Of a stretch of DNA of 64,000 nt, positions 34,902-42,498 are shown piece by piece. The DNA is taken from the NCBI GenBank assembly GCA_964549495.1, contig CAZJWJ010000011.1, forward strand, positions 11,182-75,181. The letters are read 5' to 3'. The position numbers and the translations under genes are program-made. Under the pieces are notes generated by a model. It saw nothing but the letters and a program-made list of their open reading frames with translations. It made no database searches and had not been told where the DNA came from. The DNA is from JACKBJ01 sp964549495 (lineage in GTDB: Bacteria; Chloroflexota; Anaerolineae; Epilineales; Epilineaceae). The number at the start of each line of letters is the position of its first letter. Within the stretch, counting starts at the first letter, position 1.

Positions 34902-35894
34902 TCACGGCGCGTCTTCCCGGGCGGCGTCCGAGTCCGCGGCGTCGGTGGAATCCGCGGCCTCGTCGTCGGCGGGATCCGCCGCGGCATCGTCGCCGCCCGG
35001 TCCCACGATCTCCGCCGCGCCCTCTTCGAGCCCCGACGCATCCATCTCGGGCGACGCGGGCAGCTCGGCCGGCGCGGCCGGGTCGAAGAAGCCTTCGGGC
35101 AGGTCCTCGAGCGGGATGAAGTCGTGCTCGAAGGTGGCGCGCACCTGGTAGCGCGTCGTTTCGCCGTAGATGATCACGCCTTCGGCCAGCATGTAGCGCG
35201 GCAGGAAGGTCTCCGGGTCCAGGTAGTAGGCCTCGGCCTGGATCTCTGCCTCCGGATCGCCCGGCTCGTGGAAGCGGCCGGTCAGGACGATGGCCGGCCG
35301 GCCGTCGTAGCGGCCCGGCTCGACCTCCCAGCGCACCTCCTGGCGCGCTCGGCAGTTGTAGACCAGCGACTCGGCCGCCGAGAGCCGGCTGCAGATGGGC
35401 GTCTCGTCCTGGCTGGGTTCGAAGGCGCCGCCGCCCTCGGGCGTCTTGAAATGCTCGCCGTCGACCACGATCTCCTGGCCGGCCAGCGGCTGACCGGCGT
35501 CGCGGGCCAACAGCTGCATGCTGTAGCGTTTGCGCGCTTGCCGCCCGTCTGGGGCCAGCCAATACTCGAAGAGGCCGACGTTGCTGTAGATCTCGGCCTC
35601 CTGCCGGCGCTGCATCACGCGATGGTAGACGAAGCCTGGCCGGCGCATGGCCTCGGCCGCCCGGTCGACCACCTCGGATGCCGACAGGCCCTCCAGCGCG
35701 TCCGGTGCATCGACGGCCGGCTCGGTCGCCGCGCCGCGGGTCAGGCAGGCCCCCAGGAGCAGCGGGAGCAGGAGGAGGGCGAGGCTCGAGATCCGGCGCA
35801 CGTTTGCGCGGCGAAGCGCTCGGTCGGGACGTTGGGACCTGGCTGCGCCCTCGCGGGCGCTCTGGCGGGATCGTGGCGGGGCTTGGGGATGCAT
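34902..35894 (-). CDS. Lipoprotein of unknown function with acidic C-terminus
   Basis: 330 residues. GGAG lies 9 bases before the ATG at 35894. A charged N-region of about 32 residues precedes LALLLLPLLLGAC, a lipobox. The central domain (about 70-250) has ASEVVDRAAEAMRRPGFVYHRVMQ, EIVVDGEHFKTP, GRPAIVLTGRFHEPGDPEAE and YLDPETFLPRYMLAEGVIIYGETTRYQ. This layout resembles LolA/LppX-like lipid-carrier folds, but identity is not certain. The last 60 residues are a D/E/A-rich low-complexity tail. Its stop is fused by four bases to the possible earlier start of menG, so the pair is an operon. Function unknown. Confidence 0.65.
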   Translation of the reverse strand: MHPQAPPRSRQSAREGAARSQRPDRALRRANVRRISSLALLLLPLLLGACLTRGAATEPAVDAPDALEGLSASEVVDRAAEAMRRPGFVYHRVMQRRQEAEIYSNVGLFEYWLAPDGRQARKRYSMQLLARDAGQPLAGQEIVVDGEHFKTPEGGGAFEPSQDETPICSRLSAAESLVYNCRARQEVRWEVEPGRYDGRPAIVLTGRFHEPGDPEAEIQAEAYYLDPETFLPRYMLAEGVIIYGETTRYQVRATFEHDFIPLEDLPEGFFDPAAPAELPASPEMDASGLEEGAAEIVGPGGDDAAADPADDEAADSTDAADSDAAREDAP

Positions 35895-35985
35895 GCGTCG
35901 GCTCCGGGGATCGCTTGGGCTCGGGTAGCGCGGGTTTCGAACTGGTGGGACGCTGGTTCGGCGACCTGCGGCTTGCGACCCGACC

Positions 35986-37128
35986 CTAGGACATGGCCTG
36001 GTCGAGGTCTTCCATCAGGTCTTCCAGATCCTCGATGCCGACCGAGATGCGCACCAGGCCCGGCGGCACCGCCAGGGCACTGTCGGCCACCGACATGTGG
36101 GTCATGGCCGCCGGCAGCTCGATCAGGCTCTCGATGCCGCCCAGGCTCTCGGCCAGGGTGAAGAGCCGGGTGCGGGAGACCATGCGCCGCGCGGCTTCCT
36201 CACCGCCGGCCAGGGTGAAGGAGACCATGCCGCCGTAGCCGCTGGGCATCTGGCGTCGGGCGACCTCGTGGCCCGGATGATCGGGCAGGCCGGGGTAGAT
36301 CACACGCTCGACGGCGCTGTGGTCGTCCAGGAACTCGGCGATGTTCATGCCGCTGGTCGAATGGCGGATCATGCGCAGGGCCAGGGTCTTGAGGCCGCGC
36401 AAGGCCAGCCAGCAGTCCATCGGGCCCGGGACGATGCCGGCCGCGTTCTGCAGGAAGGCCAGCTGCTCGCGCAATTCTTCGTCGCGTCCGATGACCAGGC
36501 CGCCCACCAGATCGGAATGCCCGCCGATGTACTTGGTGGCCGAATGCATCACCAAATCGGCGCCGAGGGCCAGGGGCTGCTGCAGGTAGGGCGAGGCGAA
36601 GGTGTTGTCGACGGCGCAGATGGCGCCGGCCTCCTGGGCGATGCGCGCCACGGCGGCGATGTCGACGATCTCGAGCATGGGGTTGGTCGGTGTCTCGACC
36701 CAGACCAGGCGGGTCTCGGGCCGCAGCACCTCGACCAGGCGCTCGGGATCGCTCATGTCGATGAAGTCGAAGGCGATGCCGAAGCGCCGGGCCACCTTGT
36801 CGAAGAGCCGGTAGGTGCCGCCGTAGAGGTCGTCGGCCGCCACCACGTGGTCGCCGGCGCGCAGCAGGTAGAGGATGGTGCTGATGGCGCCCATGCCACT
36901 GGCAAAGGCCAAGCCCCAGTCGCCGCCCTCGACGGACGCCGCCGCGGCCTCGTAGGCCGTGCGGGTGGGGTTGCCGGTGCGCGAGTACTCGTAGCCCTTG
37001 TGCACGCCCACCTCTTCCTGGGCGTAGGTGCTGTTCTGGTAGATGGGCACGATGACCGCGCCGGTGCTCGGGTCCGGCGCCTGGCCGGCGTGGATGGCGC
37101 GCGTGGCGAAGCCGTGGCTGGAAGACAT
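35986..37128 (-). CDS. metB: Cystathionine gamma-synthase family PLP enzyme (MetB/MccB-like)
   Basis: 380 residues. The start MSSSHGFATRAIHAGQ at 37128 fits the family; a longer frame reaching 37248 is unlikely. PLP enzymes of this fold show YSRTGNPTR (substrate loop), the AFASGMGAI region, WVETPTNPML, DNTFASPY and the PLP-lysine motif MHSATKYIGGHSDLVGG, all present. Such enzymes join O-acyl-homoserine with cysteine, or reverse it, in methionine/cysteine metabolism. The exact reaction cannot be read from sequence. A TATAAT box lies about 68 bases upstream. The gene is divergent from the phnD-type gene. Confidence 0.9.
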   Translation of the reverse strand: MSSSHGFATRAIHAGQAPDPSTGAVIVPIYQNSTYAQEEVGVHKGYEYSRTGNPTRTAYEAAAASVEGGDWGLAFASGMGAISTILYLLRAGDHVVAADDLYGGTYRLFDKVARRFGIAFDFIDMSDPERLVEVLRPETRLVWVETPTNPMLEIVDIAAVARIAQEAGAICAVDNTFASPYLQQPLALGADLVMHSATKYIGGHSDLVGGLVIGRDEELREQLAFLQNAAGIVPGPMDCWLALRGLKTLALRMIRHSTSGMNIAEFLDDHSAVERVIYPGLPDHPGHEVARRQMPSGYGGMVSFTLAGGEEAARRMVSRTRLFTLAESLGGIESLIELPAAMTHMSVADSALAVPPGLVRISVGIEDLEDLMEDLDQAMS

Positions 37129-37195
37129 ACCGAATTCTCGCTTTATCGGGTGCGGCATGCTGGATCGGGTGCTGCCATGGTGGGTCGGCCGGCGC

Positions 37196-37201
37196 ATTAT
37201 A
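37196..37201 (-). promoter_or_regulatory. -10 box for the metB-like gene
   Basis: A perfect TATAAT on the minus strand lies 68 bases before the start codon. No good -35 box is present at 16-18 bases; TTAACA lies 23 bases away. Confidence 0.45.
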
Positions 37202-37251
37202 GCGCCTCCCGCCGCGCGCCCGATTGTTAAGGGCCGTTCACGCGACATCCC

Positions 37252-37280
37252 TTGTCGGCCCCCGGCAAGTCGAGTATCCT
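37252..37280 (+). promoter_or_regulatory. Promoter candidate of the phosphonate-type importer
   Basis: TTGTCG (37252-37257), 17-base spacer, TATCCT (37275-37280). It leaves a 5' leader of about 115 bases before the binding-protein gene. The -10 box is identical to that of the RHH gene at 14590. Confidence 0.5.
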
Positions 37281-37401
37281 GGCGCGGCAGTCCCGACCGG
37301 CACCGATCCGAGCCCCGGAGTCAGCGATTTCCGGGCCCGGTTCGCGGCGTCCCACCCGCCGGCGGGCCGATCCCGTTCGTGATCCGCGAGGAGGATTCCA
37401 G

Positions 37402-38478
37402 ATGAAGCAGCTGCGATGGCTGGCCGTGCTCTTGCTCGCCCTGACCTTGGGCGCAACGACCGTTGCCTGTGGCCCGGCGGAGGATGCCGAAGAAGGCGAA
37501 ACGACCGGCGAGATGTCCGACGAGTCGATGGACGATGCGGCCTCGGACGAGGACATGGCCGGCGATGAAGAGATGTCCGACGAGGGCATGGCGGAAGAAG
37601 AGGATTCGGACGAGGCCGGCGCCGACGACGACAAGGCCGACGAGGGCATGGCCGACGGCGAGCTCGGCAGCGCCGACAACCCGATCATCATGAGCTTCGT
37701 GCCCTCGGGCGAGACCGAGGAGGTCGTGACGGGCAGTGACGAGATCTCGGCCCTGCTCGAGGAAGAGACCGGCCTGTCGGTGACCAGCAACGTGGCCACC
37801 AGCTACGCCGCGGTCATCGAGGCCATGGGCGCCGGACAGGCCCACGTGGGCTGGCTCAACACCTTCAGCTACATCTTGGCCAACCAGAAGTTCGGCGTGC
37901 AGCCGGCGCTGGTGGCCGAGCGCTTCGGCCTGACCACCTACGCCAGCATCATCATCACCCGCGCCGACAGCGGCATCGAGAGCCTGGAGGATCTGGCCGG
38001 CGTCACCTTCTGCCGCCCGGACCCGCTCTCGACCTCGGGCTGGATCATCCCCTCGGTCGACATGAAGGCCGCCGGCCTGGATCCGGACGCCGATCTGGAG
38101 ATCGTCGACTCGGGCAACCACGACGGCGTGGTCACCGCGGTCTACAACGGCGACTGCGATGCCGGTGCGGTCTACGACGACGCGCGCACGGGGCTGGAGG
38201 AAGAGTATCCGGACGTGATGGATGCCCTGACGGTCATCCACACCTCGGACGACATCCCCAACGACAACGTCAGCGTCATCGCCGAGATGCCGGCCGACCT
38301 GGTCGCGCGGCTGGCCGACGGCCTGATCGCCATCAGCCAGACCGAGGAAGGCGCCGCGGCGCTGGAGTCGGCCTACGGCATCGAGATGCTGGCCAAGACC
38401 GACGATGCCTTCTACGACGACTTCCGCGCCACGCTCGACCAGGCCGGCGTGGACTACGAGGAGCTGGTCGAGGAGTAG
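37402..38478 (+). CDS. phnD: PhnD-type substrate-binding lipoprotein of an ABC importer
   Basis: 358 residues. GAGGAGG lies 7 bases before ATG 37402. The lipobox is TTVAC with Cys23. An unusually acidic low-complexity linker (about 24-91), made of M/D/E/A words such as DEGMA, separates the anchor from the binding domain. That domain shows the PhnD family layout: IIMSFVPSGETEEV, YAAVIEAMGAGQAHVGWLNTFSYIL, LAGVTFCRPDPLSTSGW and NGDCDAGAVYDDAR. The family binds phosphonate, phosphite or phosphate esters. The linker may act as a polyanionic spacer through the cell wall. A terminator follows the gene, so phnC/phnE are made at a lower level. Confidence 0.88.
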   Translation: MKQLRWLAVLLLALTLGATTVACGPAEDAEEGETTGEMSDESMDDAASDEDMAGDEEMSDEGMAEEEDSDEAGADDDKADEGMADGELGSADNPIIMSFVPSGETEEVVTGSDEISALLEEETGLSVTSNVATSYAAVIEAMGAGQAHVGWLNTFSYILANQKFGVQPALVAERFGLTTYASIIITRADSGIESLEDLAGVTFCRPDPLSTSGWIIPSVDMKAAGLDPDADLEIVDSGNHDGVVTAVYNGDCDAGAVYDDARTGLEEEYPDVMDALTVIHTSDDIPNDNVSVIAEMPADLVARLADGLIAISQTEEGAAALESAYGIEMLAKTDDAFYDDFRATLDQAGVDYEELVEE

Positions 38479-38551
38479 TCGGCGCGTCCCGCTCGTATCG
38501 GGACGATCCCGTCCATCCGACCGGTCTCCGAGAAGATGGAGCTTCGAGATG

Positions 38552-38591
38552 GCGCGGGGGCGGCAGGACGGTCCGCCCCCGCGCTTGTTTT
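38552..38591 (+). terminator. Intrinsic terminator between phnD and phnC
   Basis: A perfect 12-bp stem (38552-38563 with 38573-38584) is followed directly by TTGTTTT. It probably stops most transcripts after phnD, giving excess binding protein over the membrane parts. Confidence 0.85.
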
Positions 38592-38644
38592 CGCCGGCGC
38601 ATCTGCCATCGAATCGCGTCAGCGCCCATGATCGGGAGGATGCC

Positions 38645-39403
38645 GTGCTCGAGATCCGCCACCTGACCAAGGTCTACCCCAACGGCTTCAAGGCGCTGGA
38701 CGACATCGACCTGCGGGTCGAGGCGGGCGAGTTCCTGGTGATCATCGGCCTGTCGGGATCGGGCAAGAGCACGCTCCTGCGCTGCATCAACCGCCTGATC
38801 GAGCCCACCGAGGGCCAGATCCTGCTCGACGGCGTCGATGTCACCGCCGCCTCGCCGGCCGAGCTGAAGCGGATCCGGCGCGACATCGCCATGATCTTCC
38901 AGCAGTTCAACCTGGTCCGGCGCAGCTCGGTGATGACCAACGTCCTCTCGGGCCGCCTGGGCTACGCGGCCAGCCTGCCCAGCCTGCTGGGCATCTGGCC
39001 GGCCGAAGTGCGCCAGCAGGCCCTGGACAACCTCGAGCTCGTCGGCCTGTCCTCCAAGGCCAAGAGCCGCGCCGACGCCCTCTCCGGCGGCCAGCAGCAG
39101 CGGGTCGGCATCGCCCGCGCCCTCATGCAAGAGCCCAAGCTGCTCTTGGCCGACGAGCCGGTGGCCAGCCTCGACCCGGCCACCAGCCACAGCGTCCTGG
39201 ACTACCTGCGCGACCTCAACGAGCAGCAGGGCATGACCGTCCTCTGCAGCCTGCACTTCCTCAGCCTGGCCCGCGAGTACGCCAGCCGCGTGGTGGCCCT
39301 CAAGGACGGCAAGCTGATGTTCGACGGCGGCCCGGAGGAGATCGACGAGGACAAGTTCCGCGACATCTATGGCGAGGAGGCGATCGAGGTGGAGATCCGC
39401 TGA
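38645..39403 (+). CDS. phnC: PhnC-type ABC transporter ATPase
   Basis: 252 residues from GTG 38645, with GGGAGGA 4-5 bases upstream. Walker A is GLSGSGKST, the signature is LSGGQQQR, Walker B is LLLADEP, and the H-loop is in LHFLSLA. IRHLTKVYPNGFKALDDIDL at the start and FQQFNLVRRSSVMTNVLSGRLGY in the middle are PhnC-typical. It hydrolyses ATP to drive phosphonate/phosphate-type solute uptake with phnD and the fused PhnE. The stop codon is one base before the permease start, so the two are coupled. Confidence 0.93.
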   Translation: MLEIRHLTKVYPNGFKALDDIDLRVEAGEFLVIIGLSGSGKSTLLRCINRLIEPTEGQILLDGVDVTAASPAELKRIRRDIAMIFQQFNLVRRSSVMTNVLSGRLGYAASLPSLLGIWPAEVRQQALDNLELVGLSSKAKSRADALSGGQQQRVGIARALMQEPKLLLADEPVASLDPATSHSVLDYLRDLNEQQGMTVLCSLHFLSLAREYASRVVALKDGKLMFDGGPEEIDEDKFRDIYGEEAIEVEIR

Positions 39404-39404
39404 C

Positions 39405-42143
39405 ATGGATCATCCACCGCCCATCATCCTGGGCCACCACAAGGAAGTGGGCGACCGATCCGAGCTGGACAAGTTGATGAAGGCCAGTGGCGCCGTCGGG
39501 GGCGACGAGCCGCCGCCTCGTGGGCCCTCAGCCACGCCACCGAGTGCCGATCCGCCGGAACCCAGCGGCATCTCGACGCGCCTCGCTGGTCTCGCCTCCG
39601 CCATCCTGCCCGGCCTGGGCCAATGGCTGGCCAGCCGCCGCGGCCGCGGCCTGAGCATCTTCGCTTCGGCCGTCGCCATCGCGGTGGTCGTCGGCTGGTG
39701 GGCCGGCATCGAGCCCGAGGGGCCAGCCTGGCTGTCCTGGTGGCCTGCCCTCACCGGGCTCTCCTCTTGGTGGCTCTGGCTGGTCCCCTTCTGGCTGGCC
39801 CAGGTGCTGGACGCGATGGCCGTCGCCGCCGGCGCCCACGCTTCGGTGGCCCGCCTGGCCCTGCTCGGCATGCTGCCGGTCTACCTCGTCGGCTGGCAGG
39901 CCACCGAGATTTCACCGGCCGCGCCCTTACAGCGCTGGGACAAGGTCCAGCCCTTCTTCCGAGGACTCACCCGGCCGGATTTTCTCGACCCGGTCTTGGA
40001 ATCGACCGAAGCGCGGGTCCAAATCTGGACGCCCTGCAATCCGGACGAGCCCTCGAGCGTTGCACCGCTGAGCCAGGACGAACCCTCGGTCGCGGTCGAG
40101 CCGGCCTGCGCGGCGCTGGGAGATCGACTGAGCGTGCGCGGCGCCGGCTTCGACGCCGGCGCGCCGGTCTCGCTGATCTGGCGGGGACCGACCGGCGACG
40201 AGTCCGATCTACTCGAACTCGAGGCGGACGGCGGCGGGCGCTTCGAGGCCGAGGTGGTGATCCCGGTCGGGTCGATCCCCGATCGCATCCGCGAGCGCAG
40301 CGGCAACGTGCCGCAAGACCAGGCGCTGCGGGCCGTCTCGGCCATCGACACCGGCGGCCGGCAGATCAGCCAGACCATGGCGATCATCCTCGAACACATC
40401 GGCGTCACCATCGCCCTGGGCTTCATGGCCACCCTGCTCGGTGCCCTGTTGGCCATCCCCCTGTCGCTCTTCGGCGCGCGCAACCTGGTGGGCCGCAGCC
40501 GGCCCGGACGCGTGGTCTACTGGCTGGCGCGCGGCGTTCTCAACGTCGTCCGCTCCATCGAGTCGCTGATCCTGGCGGTGGTCTTCGTGATCTGGGTTGG
40601 CCAGGGGCCCTTCGCCGGCATGATGGCCCTGACCGTGCACACGGTGGCGGCCATCGGCAAGCTCTTCAGCGAGGCCATCGAGAGCATCGACGAGGGACCG
40701 ATCGAGGCCGTCCGGGCCACCGGGGCCGGCTGGCTCCAGGTCGTCCGCTACGCGGTCCTGCCCCAGGTCCTGCCGCCCTTCACGGCCTTCACGGTCTACC
40801 GCTGGGACATCAACGTCCGCATGTCGACCATCCTGGGCTTCGTCGGCGGCGGCGGCATCGGCTTCGTCCTGCAGCAGTGGATCGCCAAGTCGGAGTGGAG
40901 CGAGGTCTCCACGGCGGTGGTCATCCTGGCCATCCTGCTGATCCTGCTCGATCAGCTCAGCAGCAGCCTGCGCACGCGCATCGCCGAGGGCCGGCCCATC
41001 GTCCGCGGCTGGCTGCGGCCGGTGGTGGCCGTCGTCCTGGTGGCCTTTACCGCCTGGGCCTGGCGCACCAGCGAGATCGACTTCCGTCGATTGTTCGAAG
41101 ATGCCGACAAGGTCCGCCCGATCATGGGCCAGCTCCTGCGGCCGGATCTGATCGATCGGGAGGCGGGGATGAGCCAGCTATCGGTCGAGTTCGTCGGCAC
41201 TTGCGCGTCGACCTCCAGCAGTGGGTCCCCCTCGGAATCCCGGGCCGATGGGCTGGTCTTGACGGCGGCGAGCGACTGTGGCGAGGCGGGCGAGCGCATC
41301 GGCCTCGCGCTCGAGGGGCTCGAGGAAGGCGCGACGGCGCGCCTGCGCTGGCTCCTGCCCGATGCGCGCCGGCTGTCGGCCGGCAGCGTGGCCGTCGAGG
41401 CCGGCCGCGCCGAGGCCCAGATCGAGGTGCGGCCCTTGGTGTTGGCGCAGATCGAGGAGACCGGCGAGCCGGCCCGCATCGAGGCCGAGATCGAGACGCC
41501 CACCGGCGCGCTGCACGCCAGCGAGGCCACGATCCGCACCCGCGACAACATCCTCGAGACCATCCTGATGGCCCTGATGGCCAGCAGCTTCGGGGCCTTG
41601 CTCGCCCTGCCCCTGGCCTTCCTGGGCGCGCGCAACATCATGCCGCGCAGCCCGCTGGGGACCAGCGTCTACTACGCCAGCCGCACCTTCATGAACGTCT
41701 CGCGGGCCGTCGAGCCCTTGGTGCTGGCGGCCATCTTCGCCGCCTGGGTGGGCATCGGCTCGCCCTTCGGCGGCGTGCTGGCCCTGGTCGTCGTCACCAT
41801 GGCCAACCTGGGCAAGCTCTTCAGCGAGGCGGTCGAGGACATCGACGCCGGCCCGATCGAGGCGGTGGCGGCCACGGGCGCCAACCGGCTGCAGCAGATC
41901 TGGTACGCGGTCGTGCCGCAAGTCGTGCCGCCCTTCTTGGCCTTCGGGATCTACCACTGGGACATCAACGTGCGCATCAGCACCATCGTCGGCTTCGTCG
42001 GCGGCGGCGGCATCGGCTTCGTGCTCTACGAGTGGATGAAGGTCCTTCAGTGGCGCTCGGCCTCGGTGGCCATCCTGGCCATCATCGTGGTGGTGATCGC
42101 CATGGATGCGCTCAGCGCGCGGGTCCGCGAGCGACTGGTCTGA
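39405..42143 (+). CDS. phnE: Fused tandem PhnE permease with duplicated extracytoplasmic inserts
   Basis: 912 residues, about three times a normal PhnE. An N-terminal cytoplasmic tail (about 50) and hydrophobic helices precede two homologous units. Each unit begins DKV(Q/R)P...RPD(F/L) (about 179 and 568), continues with a soluble beta-rich insert of about 100 residues containing a cysteine, and ends in a PhnE permease core (about 330-540 and 710-910). Both cores have the EAA loop (EAIESIDEGPIEAVRATGAG, about 423-460; EAVEDIDAGPIEAVAATGAN, about 808-845) and WDINVR(M/I)STI.GFVGGGGIGFV. Such a fusion supplies both membrane halves of the importer in one chain. The inserts suggest an extra binding or docking surface. 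Ligand unknown. Confidence 0.88.
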   Translation: MDHPPPIILGHHKEVGDRSELDKLMKASGAVGGDEPPPRGPSATPPSADPPEPSGISTRLAGLASAILPGLGQWLASRRGRGLSIFASAVAIAVVVGWWAGIEPEGPAWLSWWPALTGLSSWWLWLVPFWLAQVLDAMAVAAGAHASVARLALLGMLPVYLVGWQATEISPAAPLQRWDKVQPFFRGLTRPDFLDPVLESTEARVQIWTPCNPDEPSSVAPLSQDEPSVAVEPACAALGDRLSVRGAGFDAGAPVSLIWRGPTGDESDLLELEADGGGRFEAEVVIPVGSIPDRIRERSGNVPQDQALRAVSAIDTGGRQISQTMAIILEHIGVTIALGFMATLLGALLAIPLSLFGARNLVGRSRPGRVVYWLARGVLNVVRSIESLILAVVFVIWVGQGPFAGMMALTVHTVAAIGKLFSEAIESIDEGPIEAVRATGAGWLQVVRYAVLPQVLPPFTAFTVYRWDINVRMSTILGFVGGGGIGFVLQQWIAKSEWSEVSTAVVILAILLILLDQLSSSLRTRIAEGRPIVRGWLRPVVAVVLVAFTAWAWRTSEIDFRRLFEDADKVRPIMGQLLRPDLIDREAGMSQLSVEFVGTCASTSSSGSPSESRADGLVLTAASDCGEAGERIGLALEGLEEGATARLRWLLPDARRLSAGSVAVEAGRAEAQIEVRPLVLAQIEETGEPARIEAEIETPTGALHASEATIRTRDNILETILMALMASSFGALLALPLAFLGARNIMPRSPLGTSVYYASRTFMNVSRAVEPLVLAAIFAAWVGIGSPFGGVLALVVVTMANLGKLFSEAVEDIDAGPIEAVAATGANRLQQIWYAVVPQVVPPFLAFGIYHWDINVRISTIVGFVGGGGIGFVLYEWMKVLQWRSASVAILAIIVVVIAMDALSARVRERLV

Positions 42144-42171
42144 TCGAGCCGTACAAGGTGATCTCGGGATT

Positions 42172-42200
42172 TTGACAAGCTCTTCGGCTGCTCGTAAGGT
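42172..42200 (+). promoter_or_regulatory. Strong promoter of the RHH-guaA unit, predicted leaderless
   Basis: Consensus TTGACA (42172-42177), 17-base spacer, TAAGGT (42195-42200), then 6 bases to ATG 42207. Transcription should start at or near the first coding base. Confidence 0.7.
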
Positions 42201-42206
42201 CTGCGC

Positions 42207-42494
42207 ATGCGAGTCACCTTCGAGTTCGACGATGCGCTGGTCCAGGCTCTGGAAGCCTGGGCCGCTCGATGCGACTTGTCGGTTTCGGAGGTCGTGGCGC
42301 GCGCGTTGAGTTCGTATCTCGGACCAGACGTCGATCCTTCGGGGCTTTTGCCGCCTCTACCGGTGTTCGATTGCGGGAAGCTATTGGTCGATTTCTCCGA
42401 TCGGAACGAGCTCTACGAAGTCCTTGGCCGCGAGCGGGACCAGCGGATGGTAGATCCACAGAGCAGTCGTGAGACCGACAAGAGGCAAGGATGA
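42207..42494 (+). CDS. Ribbon-helix-helix protein, orphan antitoxin-like
   Basis: 95 residues. MRVTFEFDDALVQALEAWAARCDLSVSEVVARALSSYLG has the strand-helix-helix pattern of CopG-type DNA-binding proteins. The remainder (LLPPLPVFDCGKLLVDFSDRNELYEVLGRE) resembles the toxin-wrapping tail of VapB-like antitoxins. No toxin follows; guaA begins 5 bases after the stop. The start codon has no ribosome binding site, and a strong -10 box lies 6 bases upstream, so the mRNA is probably leaderless. It shares the message with guaA, which is unusual for an antitoxin. It could act as a regulator of its own promoter. Confidence 0.72.
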   Translation: MRVTFEFDDALVQALEAWAARCDLSVSEVVARALSSYLGPDVDPSGLLPPLPVFDCGKLLVDFSDRNELYEVLGRERDQRMVDPQSSRETDKRQG

Positions 42495-42498
42495 AGTC

